Shown here: positions 42,734 through 54,917 of the stretch, one piece after another | Layout of the letters: each line of letters opens with the position of its first letter | Numbering within the stretch: position 1 is the first letter of the stretch | Assembly (NCBI GenBank): GCA_001599595.1 | Contig: BCHH01000008.1 | Span: 316,828-380,827, forward strand | From: Beverwykella pulmonaria | Taxonomy: Eukaryota; Ascomycota; Dothideomycetes; Pleosporales; Melanommataceae | Direction: 5' to 3' | DNA: 64,000 bases | Notes under the pieces: model-generated | Told to the model about the DNA's origin: nothing | Database searches by the model: none | What the model saw: only the letters and a program-made list of their open reading frames with translations | Program-made: the position numbers and the translations under genes

Positions 42734-43637
42734 GGCTACGTTTGATTGGGGTAAACGAATGGTCGGAGCTGTTGAGTCCTATAGGGGGTGAACAGGTCGC
42801 ATGTATTCAGGAGCTGCTGGTCCAAAAGCGAAGGCGTGGTGTAACCGGATTTCGTAGATCAACAGTTTGGGGAACAAGGAAAAGAGGGGAATCTCTTGAG
42901 GATCGCGGGATGAGAAGGCTCTAAATAGAAACCAAGAAATATCAGAGACATAAGCATGTGGCGACACGGGAACTTTTAAAAAACCTGTCTACACCTGACA
43001 AAGGCTCAGAGTATGACACCACGTGCCTCGACCTCGTCAAAACCTCGCCAGCCGTTCGGCAGTCGGATGACCACGATTCTGACCCATCAACCAGTGGACG
43101 CCCCAACGTCGCGTGCCTTCCCCAAACTCATGCAAACGTCTTTTGCTTTTCGTTTTAGTGGGATCCCATGTCTCTGGAGTGACGTAAAACGGCTCGATTG
43201 GCCGGGCATGTGCCCATCTGCAGGGAATGCAATATCAGATAAACTGGCCATGCTTTTTTCAATTCCGCCGCTGTGAATGATTCGTCCCATGCCGAGCCAC
43301 GCATGCTCATGCGCCCACGGATCTCTGTCCCGAACCCAAGATATTTCGCTTCAGCAAGCCACTCGCCAACACCAACGTCGATCAAAAGAAAGCTGCGCGC
43401 AGCTGGAATTGCGAATCGTGAGCCACACGCCTCACAACGGAAATCGCATGTAGAGACGCGCTGCCTACGGGGACTCCATCGTGTTCTCGTCCTACCTGCC
43501 TGCGCTGTCGTCCACAGGGCTGGCTGTCAACCCGCCTAGCAAGGCCGCTAGTTTCACGACCGTTCCAAGCTTCTTACCGAAATTGTCATCGCTCGCAAGT
43601 GTCAGGTTGTCAAGGTTTCGGCGACAGCATCGGTACT
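42734..43637. other. intergenic, no supported gene
   Basis: About 0.9 kb with the promoter of the GPI-type gene at its left and the 3' flank of the tentative minus-strand gene at its right. The open frames are short. Confidence 0.45.
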
Positions 43638-44217
43638 TCAGCTCTGGCCCAACCCGACCTTATCACAGCTTCCCTCTAAGCCTCCACACCCCGTGCGGTC
43701 TTTCCCAAGCGTCCAAGGCTGCGGCTCTTGGAAGTGGACGCGGCATTTCATAGGCTCTGACTGAGATTCGGCTCTGCCAACATGCACGATTTGCCGAGCG
43801 GCATTCGATAGTCTATGGGGGTTGTTGGCAAGCACGTTGTTGTCCTGATCTGCACACGGCCCGATAAACCTTGGATACACCGTAAGAATTTTGTCTCCTG
43901 GATCAGGAATGCGTAGGCAGGGCTGGTCTGCAGCATCGAGTACTACTGTGGTAGTTATTGGCTCAAGCAAGAGAGGTGTGTCACTAGGGCCATTTCCCTT
44001 CTGGATTGAGCTGCCTCTCGCTATACTTGCACCATCTTGTTCTGGTCCTTGTGAGCACTTGCATGTAGCATTCGAGGTTGCAATATTGGTTATTACTCGC
44101 CACTGTGACCGCCTGATGTCTAGTTACGACAGATCTAACTGATAGCATCGTTCGAAATACCACTTCCTCGTTCCCTATGCCGAGGTTGTTTCGGGGTTTT
44201 CTCGTCTTGTTGTCCAT
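43638..44217 (-). CDS. tentative two-exon hypothetical protein
   Basis: Model: exon 1 44161-44217 (MDNKTRKPRNNLGIGNEEV), a 58-nt GT-AG intron 44103-44160 with a TAAC-type branch sequence, and exon 2 43638-44102, for 173 residues. Exon 2 reads WRVITNIATSNATCKCSQG, then LLEPITTTVVLDAADQPCL, then DKILTVYPRFIGPCADQDNN. The intron phase is 0 on both sides and total length divides by three. There is no signal peptide and no family match. The frame 43984-44217 without splicing is an alternative reading. Evidence is limited to an open spliced frame with plausible sites. Confidence 0.38.
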
Positions 44218-44244
44218 GGTGGTGGGGTGAGAGCCGCACCCAGA

Positions 44245-45028
44245 TCACCCGTTCACCAAGCTCTTCCTCTCGAGGTCGCGCAAATGGATCCCGTCGACCA
44301 ACCGCTCGTCGCTCTTCGCCCCACCATCCATCTTCGCGTCCTGCTCATGGTTCGCCTTCCACTCCTCGACCAAACTAACTGGCCATAGCGCCACCGCTCC
44401 CAGCACACAGAAAAACGCCGCCCAGAACTGCCACAGCCAAACTAGTGCCCATCCGCCCGGTGCTACAAACTTGACAAACTGATCCACCTGGTACAAGTCA
44501 TTTTGGCTGTCGATATAGTATTTCTGCTCGCTTTTACTGTGCTGCAGTTGGAGCACCGTGACGAGCGAGACGGGCGCACGGTAGAAGGGGATGATCCAGA
44601 TGCGGAAGACTTGCGAGATACTGACGTAGAGGAGGAGGTTGGCTTCGTCGAACGCTAGTATAACTCGTCAACACCAGTAACTGCCTTGATTTCCACAACT
44701 AGGGAGTGTTGACGACGACACAAGCAAGCAGCTCAAAAGGCACACGTACCAACCGAATCCACCGTTAACTCGATCTCCGGACTCATGATCTTGTACCAGC
44801 GATATATCGCCTGGATCAGGAACCTCGAGTTCTCCCAGCTCCCCGTCCGGCAAAACGGATGTGTGAATGAGGCACTGGAAGTGAAGAAGGTGTCTATAGT
44901 TTCGCGCTGCACAGATGGGGGGGATTGGGTCAGAGCGTGGATCACGCCTGATATCTCCTTTACTGAACAGTGTGAGTATTTCAATGTAGTCAAGCTGGGC
45001 GATGGGACTGCCAACCTGGATTCTCCAT
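44245..45028 (-). CDS. NTF2/SigF-like domain membrane protein
   Basis: Exons 45016-45028, 44750-44962 and 44245-44654 (introns 53 and 95 nt) give 211 residues. The first exon is only 13 nt (MENP plus one base) and the join reads MENP-VKEISGVIHALT. The body contains TFFTSSASFTHPFCRTGSW, FLIQAIYRWYKIMSPEIEL and VFRIWIIPFYRAPVSLVTVL, the pattern of the fungal sigma-factor-like NTF2 domain. A hydrophobic segment follows (WALVWLWQFWAAFFCVLGAV), then a charged C-terminus. It is probably an integral membrane protein with a cytosolic NTF2-fold domain. Function unknown. The first donor (GTTGGC) is weak, so the leader exon is less sure than the rest. Confidence 0.82.
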
Positions 45029-46121
45029 GGGGAATAAGGTATCTCAATACACAATATGGGGTATGTTTAGCGTATCTGTATTCGGTTGCAGGAGTTGTTG
45101 GCGCGTCTTCGATCTTCGAGTGTGAAATGATCGGGACGTTTTGAAGCTTGGGGGCTTTCATGGCGAGGCTGTGACGTCATACCGAGGGCCCCACTAAAAC
45201 ACCCAACGGCTATCGTAACATATATAGAAATATAAAGACATAGAATATATCTTGAAAAGGCATATTTTTGAAGAATTCTTTGAATATGAAGAGCGATATG
45301 GAAGAGCCATTAGGCTTTGCATGCCTTGCGTGCAAATTAACAGCAGCGGGTAAGGACAATCGATATTCATTTTAATCAAACCTGGCAATCAGTAACCACA
45401 TTGTTGCTGTATGGGACTATCTATAGCACGTTTTTCCTATACCTCTTATGCAATTCTCAAACCGCAGCAAGATACTATCTACATTAGCAGGTACCATACG
45501 ACGAGCGCCAAGAGGTGCAGTGAGTTCTCAGGAGGGGTGGTAGTTTACGGGCGCCGCGCCACAACTTGTGGTCGTTAAGTAATGCTTTGACTTGGGAGAA
45601 AAGAGGTATTGATGAGTAGGAAGGAGGCGGGTGAGAGCTGCGGGGCTAGTCCAACTCGGATTCACCTTTCCAATAGGTTCTCATCTGTAAAGACCGCATC
45701 CGAGGTCATTCATACCGGCATTTTCTCGCCCTGCACAACAAATAACTTGGAAATTAAGATGTATTCCTGCTAGAACTTAGAGTATGTAGAAAGTTTATCC
45801 TTGAGATGTATGTACATGCCCCTTTCACAAATCGCCGCGTAGATACAGGAGACGCCTCATTGCTCATTCATACTAACAGTATGCACCCCAACGCCGTGTC
45901 TGTATGCTTGTATGTCCACCACCGCTAAAACCGCAAGAAAAGTAGACAAAAAAGCCCCAAAAGAATACAAGTTATGCGTGATAGATGACAGATGAAGAGG
46001 TAGTATGGTGCCGTGGTATCACCCATCATCACAACCCTCCTCCGTTCCCAACGATCTATAACCCAAAGATGTGTATCCAACCATAGATAATGATACGGCA
46101 TTACCAAGCGGCATGTCGTCG
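45029..46121. other. intergenic, no supported gene
   Basis: About 1.1 kb. It holds the upstream region of the NTF2/SigF-like gene and the 3' flank of the histidine kinase; nothing else is recognisable. Confidence 0.5.
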
Positions 46122-49100
46122 TTATTGAGAGCTAGGCCCGGCCTGCCCATTGGCATTCGCATTCGGAGCGGGTATCCCCGTCGACGTCTCTACTTGCTGA
46201 ATGCGCTGCACCGTGATCGTCCTGACCGAACTCGGTCTACTTGGCTTCTCTCGTATCGCGTCCTTTAATGCACTCGCGCCTCCAACTCCAACTCCATCTT
46301 CACCTCCGTCTCGACCCGAATCCCCATTCTCACCCTTTTCCTTCTCGTCCTTCTCGTCCTTCTCCTCCTCCTCTGCCTCATCCAACACCTCCTTGACCAT
46401 TTTTCTAGCCTCATTCTTCAACTCCTCCTCCTCAATCTTCGCCCCATCACCCTCCCTACTCAAATAGCTCTCCAACAACGCCTTCAGCGTCTGCGCCCTC
46501 ACTGGCTTCGCTAGATAATTATTCATTCCTGAATCAAGACATTTCTCTCGGTCGCCCTGGATAGCTGACGCCGTCATGGCGATGATGAGGATGTTGCAGA
46601 TGTTGGGGTCCTTGTGCTTGCGGATGAGCCTTGTCGCTTCGTAACCGTCGCAGTGCGGCATTTGGACGTCCATGAGGATCTGAAAGCGGGTTAGTAGGGC
46701 TGGGAGGGGAGATCGGATTGGATAAGACTTACGAGATGGAAAGGCCGTCCGTTCGCGCTGGCCCGTTCGAGTGCGTCGATGGTCTTGAAACCGTCTAGGT
46801 AGGCGTCGCACTTGAATCCCAGCCTTTGCACAAAGCTGATCGCAATCCTTTGATTGATGAGATTATCCTCTGCAATGCAAATCCTAAGTTCGTTCCGCGG
46901 AATGGTGGTGAGATCAATACAGGTGCCAGACGACTGCTCATGTCCATTATTCTCCTGGCTCGAGAACTTGGCCATCGGATCAGACTCTCTGGATTTCCAC
47001 TGGCGATTCAACGCTTCCCCTCTAGGAACTTTCTGAAAGTGGAGGGAGAAGGAGACGGTGGTGCCGACGCCTGGCGTTGATTCGAGCCAGACCTTTCCTT
47101 GCATTACGTTCTCAATGAGCGCTTTGCAGATGCTGAGGCCGAGGCCAGTGCCGCCATATGATCGACTGGAGCTGGACTCGATTTGGCTGAAGGGGAGGAA
47201 TAGCTTCTTCATCTGCTCTTCTGGGATACCGATTCCGGTATCGATGACGCTGCAAGTGACATCAATCCATTCGTCGCTTTCTTTGTCGACAACAGCGCGG
47301 ACCGTGACTGATCCTTTGGGAGTGAACTTATAGCTGTTGGATAGCAGATTCATCAGGATTTGATGGAGTCGCACGGGATCTCCCATAACCAACAACTCTG
47401 GGTTTAACTCGAGTTGCTCGACAGTCTGTAATCCTCGCTCGGCATTCATATATGCCAAAGCCCGCACCACCTCGGTGATGGTTTCGTTCAGCGACAGCGG
47501 CATGGGTGTGACGTTCATCTTCCCGGCTTCCAGCTTCGAATAATCTAGCAGGTCGTTGATAATCGAGAGGAGGGTGTCGGCGCAGACTCGGATACTGTCT
47601 GCATATCCTTCTTGTTCCAAGTTCAAAACACTCGCTTTCAACAATTCCGACATGCCGATAACGCCGTTGAGGGGAGTGCGCAATTCGTGCGATACATTGG
47701 CTAGGAAGAGTGACTTTGCCTTGGCAGCTTCTTCCTTCAATTTCATGTTGCGGATGGCGATAGCTTCTGCCTCCTTGGCTTTGATCTCAGCAGCTCGAGC
47801 TTGCGCTAGGGCTCGCTTTTGCATCTCAAGCATTGCTTCGTTGCTTGCAGATACCCTCTCGACTTCCTTGAACAGAAGCGCGTTAGCGAGTGAGATCGAG
47901 ATCTGGTTTACAAGCAGTCGGAGAATGTTGGTATTCCTCTCTGTGAACGAGTTCGGTGGCCCTTCGACATATATCGATCCAATGAGGTGGTCGGAGTGAA
48001 TGATCGGGATGCAAATAACAGCTTTGCCATCCGGGTTCCTCTTCAGGTAAGACTCTGATACATTAGAAAATCGGTCGTCCTCCAAGAGATTCTGAACAAA
48101 GACAATCTCGCGGAAGCGTAAGACGTAGAGCGTAATCTGTCGAGCAACTAGATCGTCGACAGTATCGAGAGGTTGACCGCCAGGAAATGATGTTACGCCA
48201 GTACCGACATCGTCATTTGTCGCGACGCATGCAATACTCCAGTCGATCTGACTGTCCTCTACCACAACTCCGCAGAGACTGGCGCCGGTGTTCTCTAAAA
48301 TGATTTCTGCCATCTTCGCCATAAGTTTGTCGATCTTCAATTCGCTAGAAAGCACTTGGCTTGATTCTAGGATTGAGCTCAAGTCTAACATATCGAGGCC
48401 TACAGGCGAGAACCCAGAGTGAAGGTCATGCTGGGCATCGGGCCGTTTGCTCCCATTTGGAACGATCCAATTCTGTGTCCGATCAACGGTGCTCTCGGCT
48501 CCTAGCAGTCGAGATTCCTGGTCTTCGTTTTGCTCTAGCCTGAAAGACGTGTTCCCTGTATCGATAATAGTAGTTTGCACAGCTGCGTCCACGGTGCTCA
48601 GAGATGTTGTCCCACGTAGGAGCCACTCGAACTTGGCGGTCAGATGGTTCGCCTTACCATAAGCGGACATCTTTCTGTATGTTGACATGCAATCCTTCAA
48701 CATGTGCCTGGCAGGTCTCAGGGACTTCTTTCGAATTAGAAATTCAGCGTACAGCTCGTATGAGAATGCCTCGTCCAAACTGAACTCGTGCAGTTCGCTA
48801 TGATCCATAGCGGCCTCATAAGAGCTGAGGGCTTTTGGGGAGTCACCAGTAATCTCGGCAAGCACTGCTGTAAGTAGGCAGATCCAGGACCTATAGTTGA
48901 CGTCGGTGATGACACAGCATCCTTCCATTCGTTTGATAGTATTGCGTACGAAATCCAGCCGACGCTCCTTTTCGGGATGATCGTCCGGATCATCTCTGAT
49001 CTGTGCTAGGTATGCCAATGAAATGTAGTAATGGTTGGAATAATATAGTCTTTGGCACCATAGACTGTCCAACATAGGTAACAGTTGTTCACCTAACGCA

Positions 49101-52100
49101 ATTGCGGCCTGGTTGTAACCATAGAGTACCAAAATCGGGAGCTGGTAGCTGAGATAGAATGTCTTGGGGCGTTTGGGATTGCTGGCCGAGTTTTCCAGGA
49201 ACTGTACGTACGCAACAGAATCGTGCTCCGCGTCAGAGAAGATAGTGGAGGCATCATGGATACCGGTCTTTCCAAGCAAAGCGCGAGCATATTGCCTGGC
49301 CCCAACTAAGAAAACGCCCCCGCGGAGGTCCTTCTGCCAGTGCTTGAATTCGAGAGGTGTTTCTTCAATCCAGGCCTCTAATTCTGCAACATCATGCGAT
49401 GCCATTTGCTTGAAATGTGCGACCACTCCGATGTTGAGAAGGCTGAGGATTCGATCGCCGGCGATGGTGGAGGACTCCATTGCTTCTGTTACCGTATTAG
49501 TTTGAGATGGAACGTCAGAGAATAGTTGAGAAGAATGCCTTACCACTGAGACCTGGAATTAGATCGTTGATAGGTGCTTCTAGGTGACCGATGAATAATG
49601 GTTGCAATGTCTGACCGCGACCGCGTGTGTAATGGTCCTCGGGGTACATATCAAACAGACGTTTCGCCATCGAACCAGCTTCAATGGCGAACTCCATCAT
49701 GTTGAAGCGGCCTCCTGCAATCGAGCCCAAATGCACATAGCCGAGTGCAAATTGTGACACAGTGCCTTTATGAAGATGTAAGCCGATGAGTTTCAGTGTG
49801 GCTTGGTAGAACAAGAGCGAGTTACTGTACGAATATTAGTATCCTAATCTTTAGTCAACTTGGCTGGCACATACCTCCAGAAGGCAGCGCTGAGAAGCTC
49901 GATAAAAATCGGGCCCAACGTCATGAGAACGCGATCATCCGTGCTTGGAGGCCTGGAAAGAAGCTCTTCTTTGTCCATACTCTGGAAAAGGGTGCAGAGT
50001 TCCTGGAACTCTACATCACACTCCTCCCATGTTGTTTTCGGAATTGGTGCACCAAGCAGTGATAAAAGGTCTTTGAGGCTTTGAAAAGCTGCAAAACTAT
50101 CTCCTCGAATTGCAGAGACACGCGATTGCAGGATAAATGAGCTGGCCATGTCCACTATTCACAAAATTAGCGCCGTCCTCGCGTGAAGAATTCGCATATG
50201 GAAAAAGTAGGGAGGTATACCTGGGTCTTTAGCTTTCTTGAAGGTGGTCCGAATCAAAGCCAGGGCTTCATCCAACATGCCTTGATGCCAATAACATTCT
50301 GCAGATCGCACAAAGAGCTGAAGAGTTTCTTGGTAAGACACATCGGGCTTATTTTCCTCCCAAGGGTCGTCTTGCAGTAGCATCAAGCAGTGAGCATAGT
50401 AGAACATTCCTGTGGACCTGGCGCCAGATTCACAAGCAGTTTCTGCAGCCTGGTAAAGAACGTCCCGAAATGAAGATCTCTTCATCTCTCGGGCCTTGAT
50501 CAGGTCAACAGCAAGGCATATGTGTCGACTTCGCATGTACAGCGCTTTCGATCCGAGAGCTGAATCATCGGAAATGTTTTCGTCTAAGACTATGGTTTTC
50601 GCAATGACATAGTGCATTAATTTCGTATCCCACTGGGCTTCGGTGAGATCCACGGCTGCTGCTAGATATCGATCGTGCCTGTTAAGGGATTAACACATGC
50701 CAAGTGCATCATAAGACAAGTTTGAGGTTTACATACGAAAATCGAAATTTGTCCTCGTCATCCGCTGGTTGAAGGATATATGCTCCTAAGGCAGCGTTAA
50801 GTGCCACGACGGCATCCTGTGTGTCGCGCAGGAGAGGTAACCCAGACGAGTCCAATCGAGCATTTTCGGCACTAAGAAGCTTCTTGACCAAGCTGAAGGA
50901 AATGGTTCCACTGAGCAGCGACGCCCACGCGAGGAGTTTACCAGCACCTGATGGCAGCTCCTGAAGACGTTTCATGATGAAATCGTTGTTGACTGACGAC
51001 CCGTATTCCGGACTCTCGAACGTCTCAAATACTTTGTCAAGATCGAATACCCAAGAACCTATTTCACAATGTTAGATTGATAATTGTTATGCGATGAGGT
51101 TGTTCCTCTATACCTTCTCTCCAGCAATAGTAAACACAATGCTTCCGGTAGCAAGTGTCCAGAATTTCACGTATGTAAAATAAGTTCCCTCTGCTCTTCT
51201 CTTGGATAACGGCAACTAGGGGCAAAATATACTCCTTATCTTGGTGAAGCGTCTCTGCCACGTATTCCGCAGTTTGCATCTCGTTGAATGGGGAAAGCTG
51301 TATCTTGGTCGCACCTGGCAAGAGAGCTCGCAACTCCCGAGACAGTTTCTCGTCGTCTTGATACGTAATGATCATTACCAGCGGGATTTTAGCCAAAACA
51401 ATATGGTGGATGAGTTCAGCACTCTCCGAGTCAGCGTTTTGAACATCTTCTAAACACCAGATGCAGAGCTTCTGCATCGCTAAAAGCCGTAAGACGTCAA
51501 TGAAGATATTCATGAATCTAGAAGACTTGGAAGCGCCGCCGCTTCTAAGCCATGACTCAGCAGTGTGACCAGCACCACCACAGTGAACGGCGGGCGATGA
51601 GGCTCGTCGAGAATAGGTTTTAGCCTTTTCAACATCTCGGTGTGGCGAAACTTGCTGGGGTGGTGTGCTCTTAGGCGAAAGAAGCCATTCTGGCAAATCG
51701 AGGCTTACCGCGGAGATACAAAGTCAGCATGCTTCTAGCAAAAGAGATTAGTACTACCATATCCCGAAGGCACATGTAGAGAGAGTTGAGACGTCATGTG
51801 GCTGGAGTCTCCCTCACTCTACAGCAGCTCAAAACAGGACATGGTAGTTGTACTAGGGTTTTACGTACTAGCTATGAAGCATACCCCAGACGCCGGAGTT
51901 CTTGATATAGTTCCTAATATTGTTATGGAATTCAGTCCCCACATCGGCTTCAGAAAAGATTTGTCGAAAGAGAGATGACATCAATTTTAGGATGGGATCG
52001 AATGGGGCTCTCTTGGTTGAGTCAAATTTTGCAGAGGTAAAATAACCATGGCTTCGCCCTGTCGTCTGGATGCTTTGCACCAGGCGGGATTTTCCCAAGC

Positions 52101-54238
52101 CAGTAGGAGCTGAAATTGCTATGACATCGCAACGTTGTCTTCGCCGAATTCTCGACACATTTGATGTTGTGCGTAGAAGTGACCCGCCTTCGGATTGGTT
52201 GGAACAAGAAAGCGATAAAGATCCCTCATAGCTGTTGTTGGAGGGCCTGGAAGGTTGGCTGTCGCCCGAGAATCGAGAACCCGATAGCTGTGGTCGTACT
52301 ATCTCTGAATTATTATCATCGGTAGTAGAGTTTTCCGCTGCTGCGCTATCTTGTGACCCTTGGGGGATTGATCGGGATGCCTCCATGAATGAAGTTGGCC
52401 CGGATCCGCTGTTTACCCGGTCGGAGCCCCTGGAACTTGTACTATCGGAGATGATGTCTTCGAGTTGGGTTGGTTCGATTCGCGGGTCTGAGTATGAAGA
52501 GCCCGAAGAAAGACTGCTCAAGCCTTTCCCGAATTGCTGGATATTTCGCCGACGTTTCGAGACGCGCTCAATGACATCGACAATGGTTTTGTACTCTTTT
52601 TCGCGCCCAATTTGCTTCATCGGAAGGTTGAAAAAGCAACTGATGTCTTTCATACCAACCTGAAAGGACTTCAATCCTTCACTATCCCCCTCAGACAACA
52701 GCTCCCGAATACGGACGAGGTCAAACTTCAAGCCTGATGTTGAATGATATCTCTCTTCGATATTCTTTTGGGTCATTCGCTGGATCACATGAGAGAGCGC
52801 CTCGGGAAGGTCCATACGCTTCGAGCTGACTGGCGGTATTCGCTTGCTTAATACATTTTGCATTACGTCAAGAGGCGTGCTGCCTTTAAAAGGTGGCTCC
52901 CCGCAAAGCATCATGTAAAACAAAATCCCAAGACTATAGATATCGGTACGGCTGCGAAGCACCTTGTTAGTAAACGGTATATAAGGTTTTGTTAGAGAAG
53001 TAGAGATTGTCTGGTTGTTCAGAAAGATAGTCCTCTCCGGAAAACAAAATTGGTAAATTCGGAACAAAAGATAGGATCAAACGAACAAAAGAACAATTCA
53101 GAGAGGTGTTGAGCTGGTATATCTGCATGCAACGAATGCTTTACGGGGTCCCGGTGGCCTGTGGAGAGCTACGAGAAACCCCCAAGAGGAAGGATGGCTC
53201 TGAGAAGTGAGTATGGATGCGTACTGTGGCAAGCAAAGTTTGTCACGCGCATTCACACCGGAGACAAGAGACAAGAGAGGTTCGACGTACCTATCAGGTT
53301 CAGCCGGTAGACGACCGGTCTGTTCTGGTGCGATGAAGGAAAGCTTCAGCTCAATTCCCACTTCTCTCGTCAATGAATTCCACCCAGCAGAAGTCAGTCC
53401 ATTCTCAAAGGACCTCGCTCCACTTCCGAAGTTGATCATCTTGACGACTCCGTCACTAGCGAAGTGGAATGCATCGCCCCGTAACTCACCATGCACGAGT
53501 TCGTGGCCATGGTGCAATATCTCGAGGCACTCGGCTGCGCCCACTGCGAAATCTAGAAAAGTGAGCAGGGGGATTCCGTCCTTGGGTTTGTATGACGAGA
53601 AGTGCACGATGCCATCACTGTTTAGGATGTGGAACGAGTTGGGCCCAAATTGAACCAAGTCTCGCAAATAGTTTGGGCCTGGGGCTTCGAATATGCTAGC
53701 AACTAACGGCTCAGTGTTTCCAGGTTTGGTAGGCAGTCTCAAGAACTCGATCGGGCGAACAAAGTGCTTGCAGTCAGGGTCCGACCGACTGACGATGAGC
53801 TTGGAGAGCTGGAATTCCCGTTCTAGGCGCAGGGTATGGGTTGAGACGCGACACACGACCATTCGATCTATTGGGATGTCGCTAATCGGCGCGTGATTGG
53901 TGGTGGCGCTGGCATCGCTGCCGGAGCTTTTGTGCGAGCGCGTGAGGGCGGGTCGGGGGGAGCCTGGCGAGTGTGACGTTATCGAGTTGCCTGCGCTGCG
54001 GCCTCTCGAGATGGGCCGCTCTCGAGTGGCCTTCTGGACGCCGAAGAAGTGCCAGTTGTCATACGACTGCAGATGTTGAATTAGCTTGCGATTCCCCCAC
54101 TCGCCGAGGATGCGAACTCACAGAGTGGAATGGCGGGATTTCGGGATTCCATATGTAGTTGGGCAGCTCCAGCAGACGCGCGAAAACGTGGGAGAATTCG
54201 GCGGTCCTCTCGGGGTCGTGTTCCGTTGTCGTCGCCAT
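46122..54238 (-). CDS. group X (Chk1/Mak2-like) hybrid histidine kinase
   Basis: Ten exons: 54122-54238, 53291-54066, 51869-52951, 51114-51703, 50737-51058, 50221-50678, 49875-50154, 49544-49824, 46733-49485 and 46122-46679; 2405 residues. Domain order: a Ser/Thr-kinase-like domain (about 108-390); a P-loop ATPase/TPR-like region with Walker A APTGLGKS (about 579-587); helical repeats; GAF (about 1687-1842); a histidine kinase with phospho-acceptor His in NVSHELRTPLNG (about 1902), N-box near 2015, G1 DTGIGIP (about 2051) and G2 GGTGLGL (about 2080); and a receiver with AEDN (about 2174), acceptor Asp in LMDVQMP (about 2224), Thr about 2256 and Lys about 2278. In the kinase-like domain HRD is HGE and DFG is NFG, so it is probably a pseudokinase. 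Relatives sense oxidative stress and feed the Ypd1 phosphorelay. The acidic/basic E-K-D tail after the receiver is low complexity. Confidence 0.95.
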
Positions 54239-54917
54239 CGTCCCTGTCTCTCCTGGACTCTCCGATTCACGGCATGTTCTACGCGCAGACGTGTCGCGGT
54301 TGGTTGGGGAGGGAGTGAGTGCAGGGTCGCGGGATTACGGGCGACTGGTACTCGGAGAGGGCATGGTCGAAGGCGAAAGGGCAGAGCAGAGCAGGCCGGC
54401 GGACGGGGGAGAAGAGTGAATAATCAGACCCTCAAAGGCGTCGGTCGCAGTGCTCCAGGTTGGGGCATGCAGCGCTGACTGATAGTCTTCTTCCACTTTG
54501 GGCTTCGTGGTGGAGTGCTGACTTTCCCGCCTGCCACCTTGGTCCCGCGGGCAGGCTAACCAATGGCCTCCGACGGCATCACGTCTGCGAACCGTCGACA
54601 GCCCTGGAGTTCAGCAGAGCCGCATCTCTCGCCCAACCTCTGCGCGACGTGCAAAATCCATCGAGCTGCGTCTGCCCGTGGACCCCATCGTCGCCGCATT
54701 ATGAGCCGCCCGCGCAACTGAGAAGTGCCTCCTTTGCATTCCCGAGCAGCGATTCTTGCGCTGCTCCCCCCGCCACAGCTCTTGCAGCCTGGGGGCCTCA
54801 CCTTCCACACACAAGAAGTACGTTACAAGTGGCCTCGCGGTCACTGTCACGCCCTCGACACACCATCCATAAAGCTACCCGCACAGGGAAGCAGCAACCG
54901 CGACCCCATGCTCCACA
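54239..54917. promoter_or_regulatory. divergent promoter region, HHK / ankyrin-DIL
   Basis: 680 bp between two divergent start codons (54238 minus, 54918 plus). Open frames on both strands are unsupported. It must hold both promoters and the 5' leaders. Confidence 0.5.
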
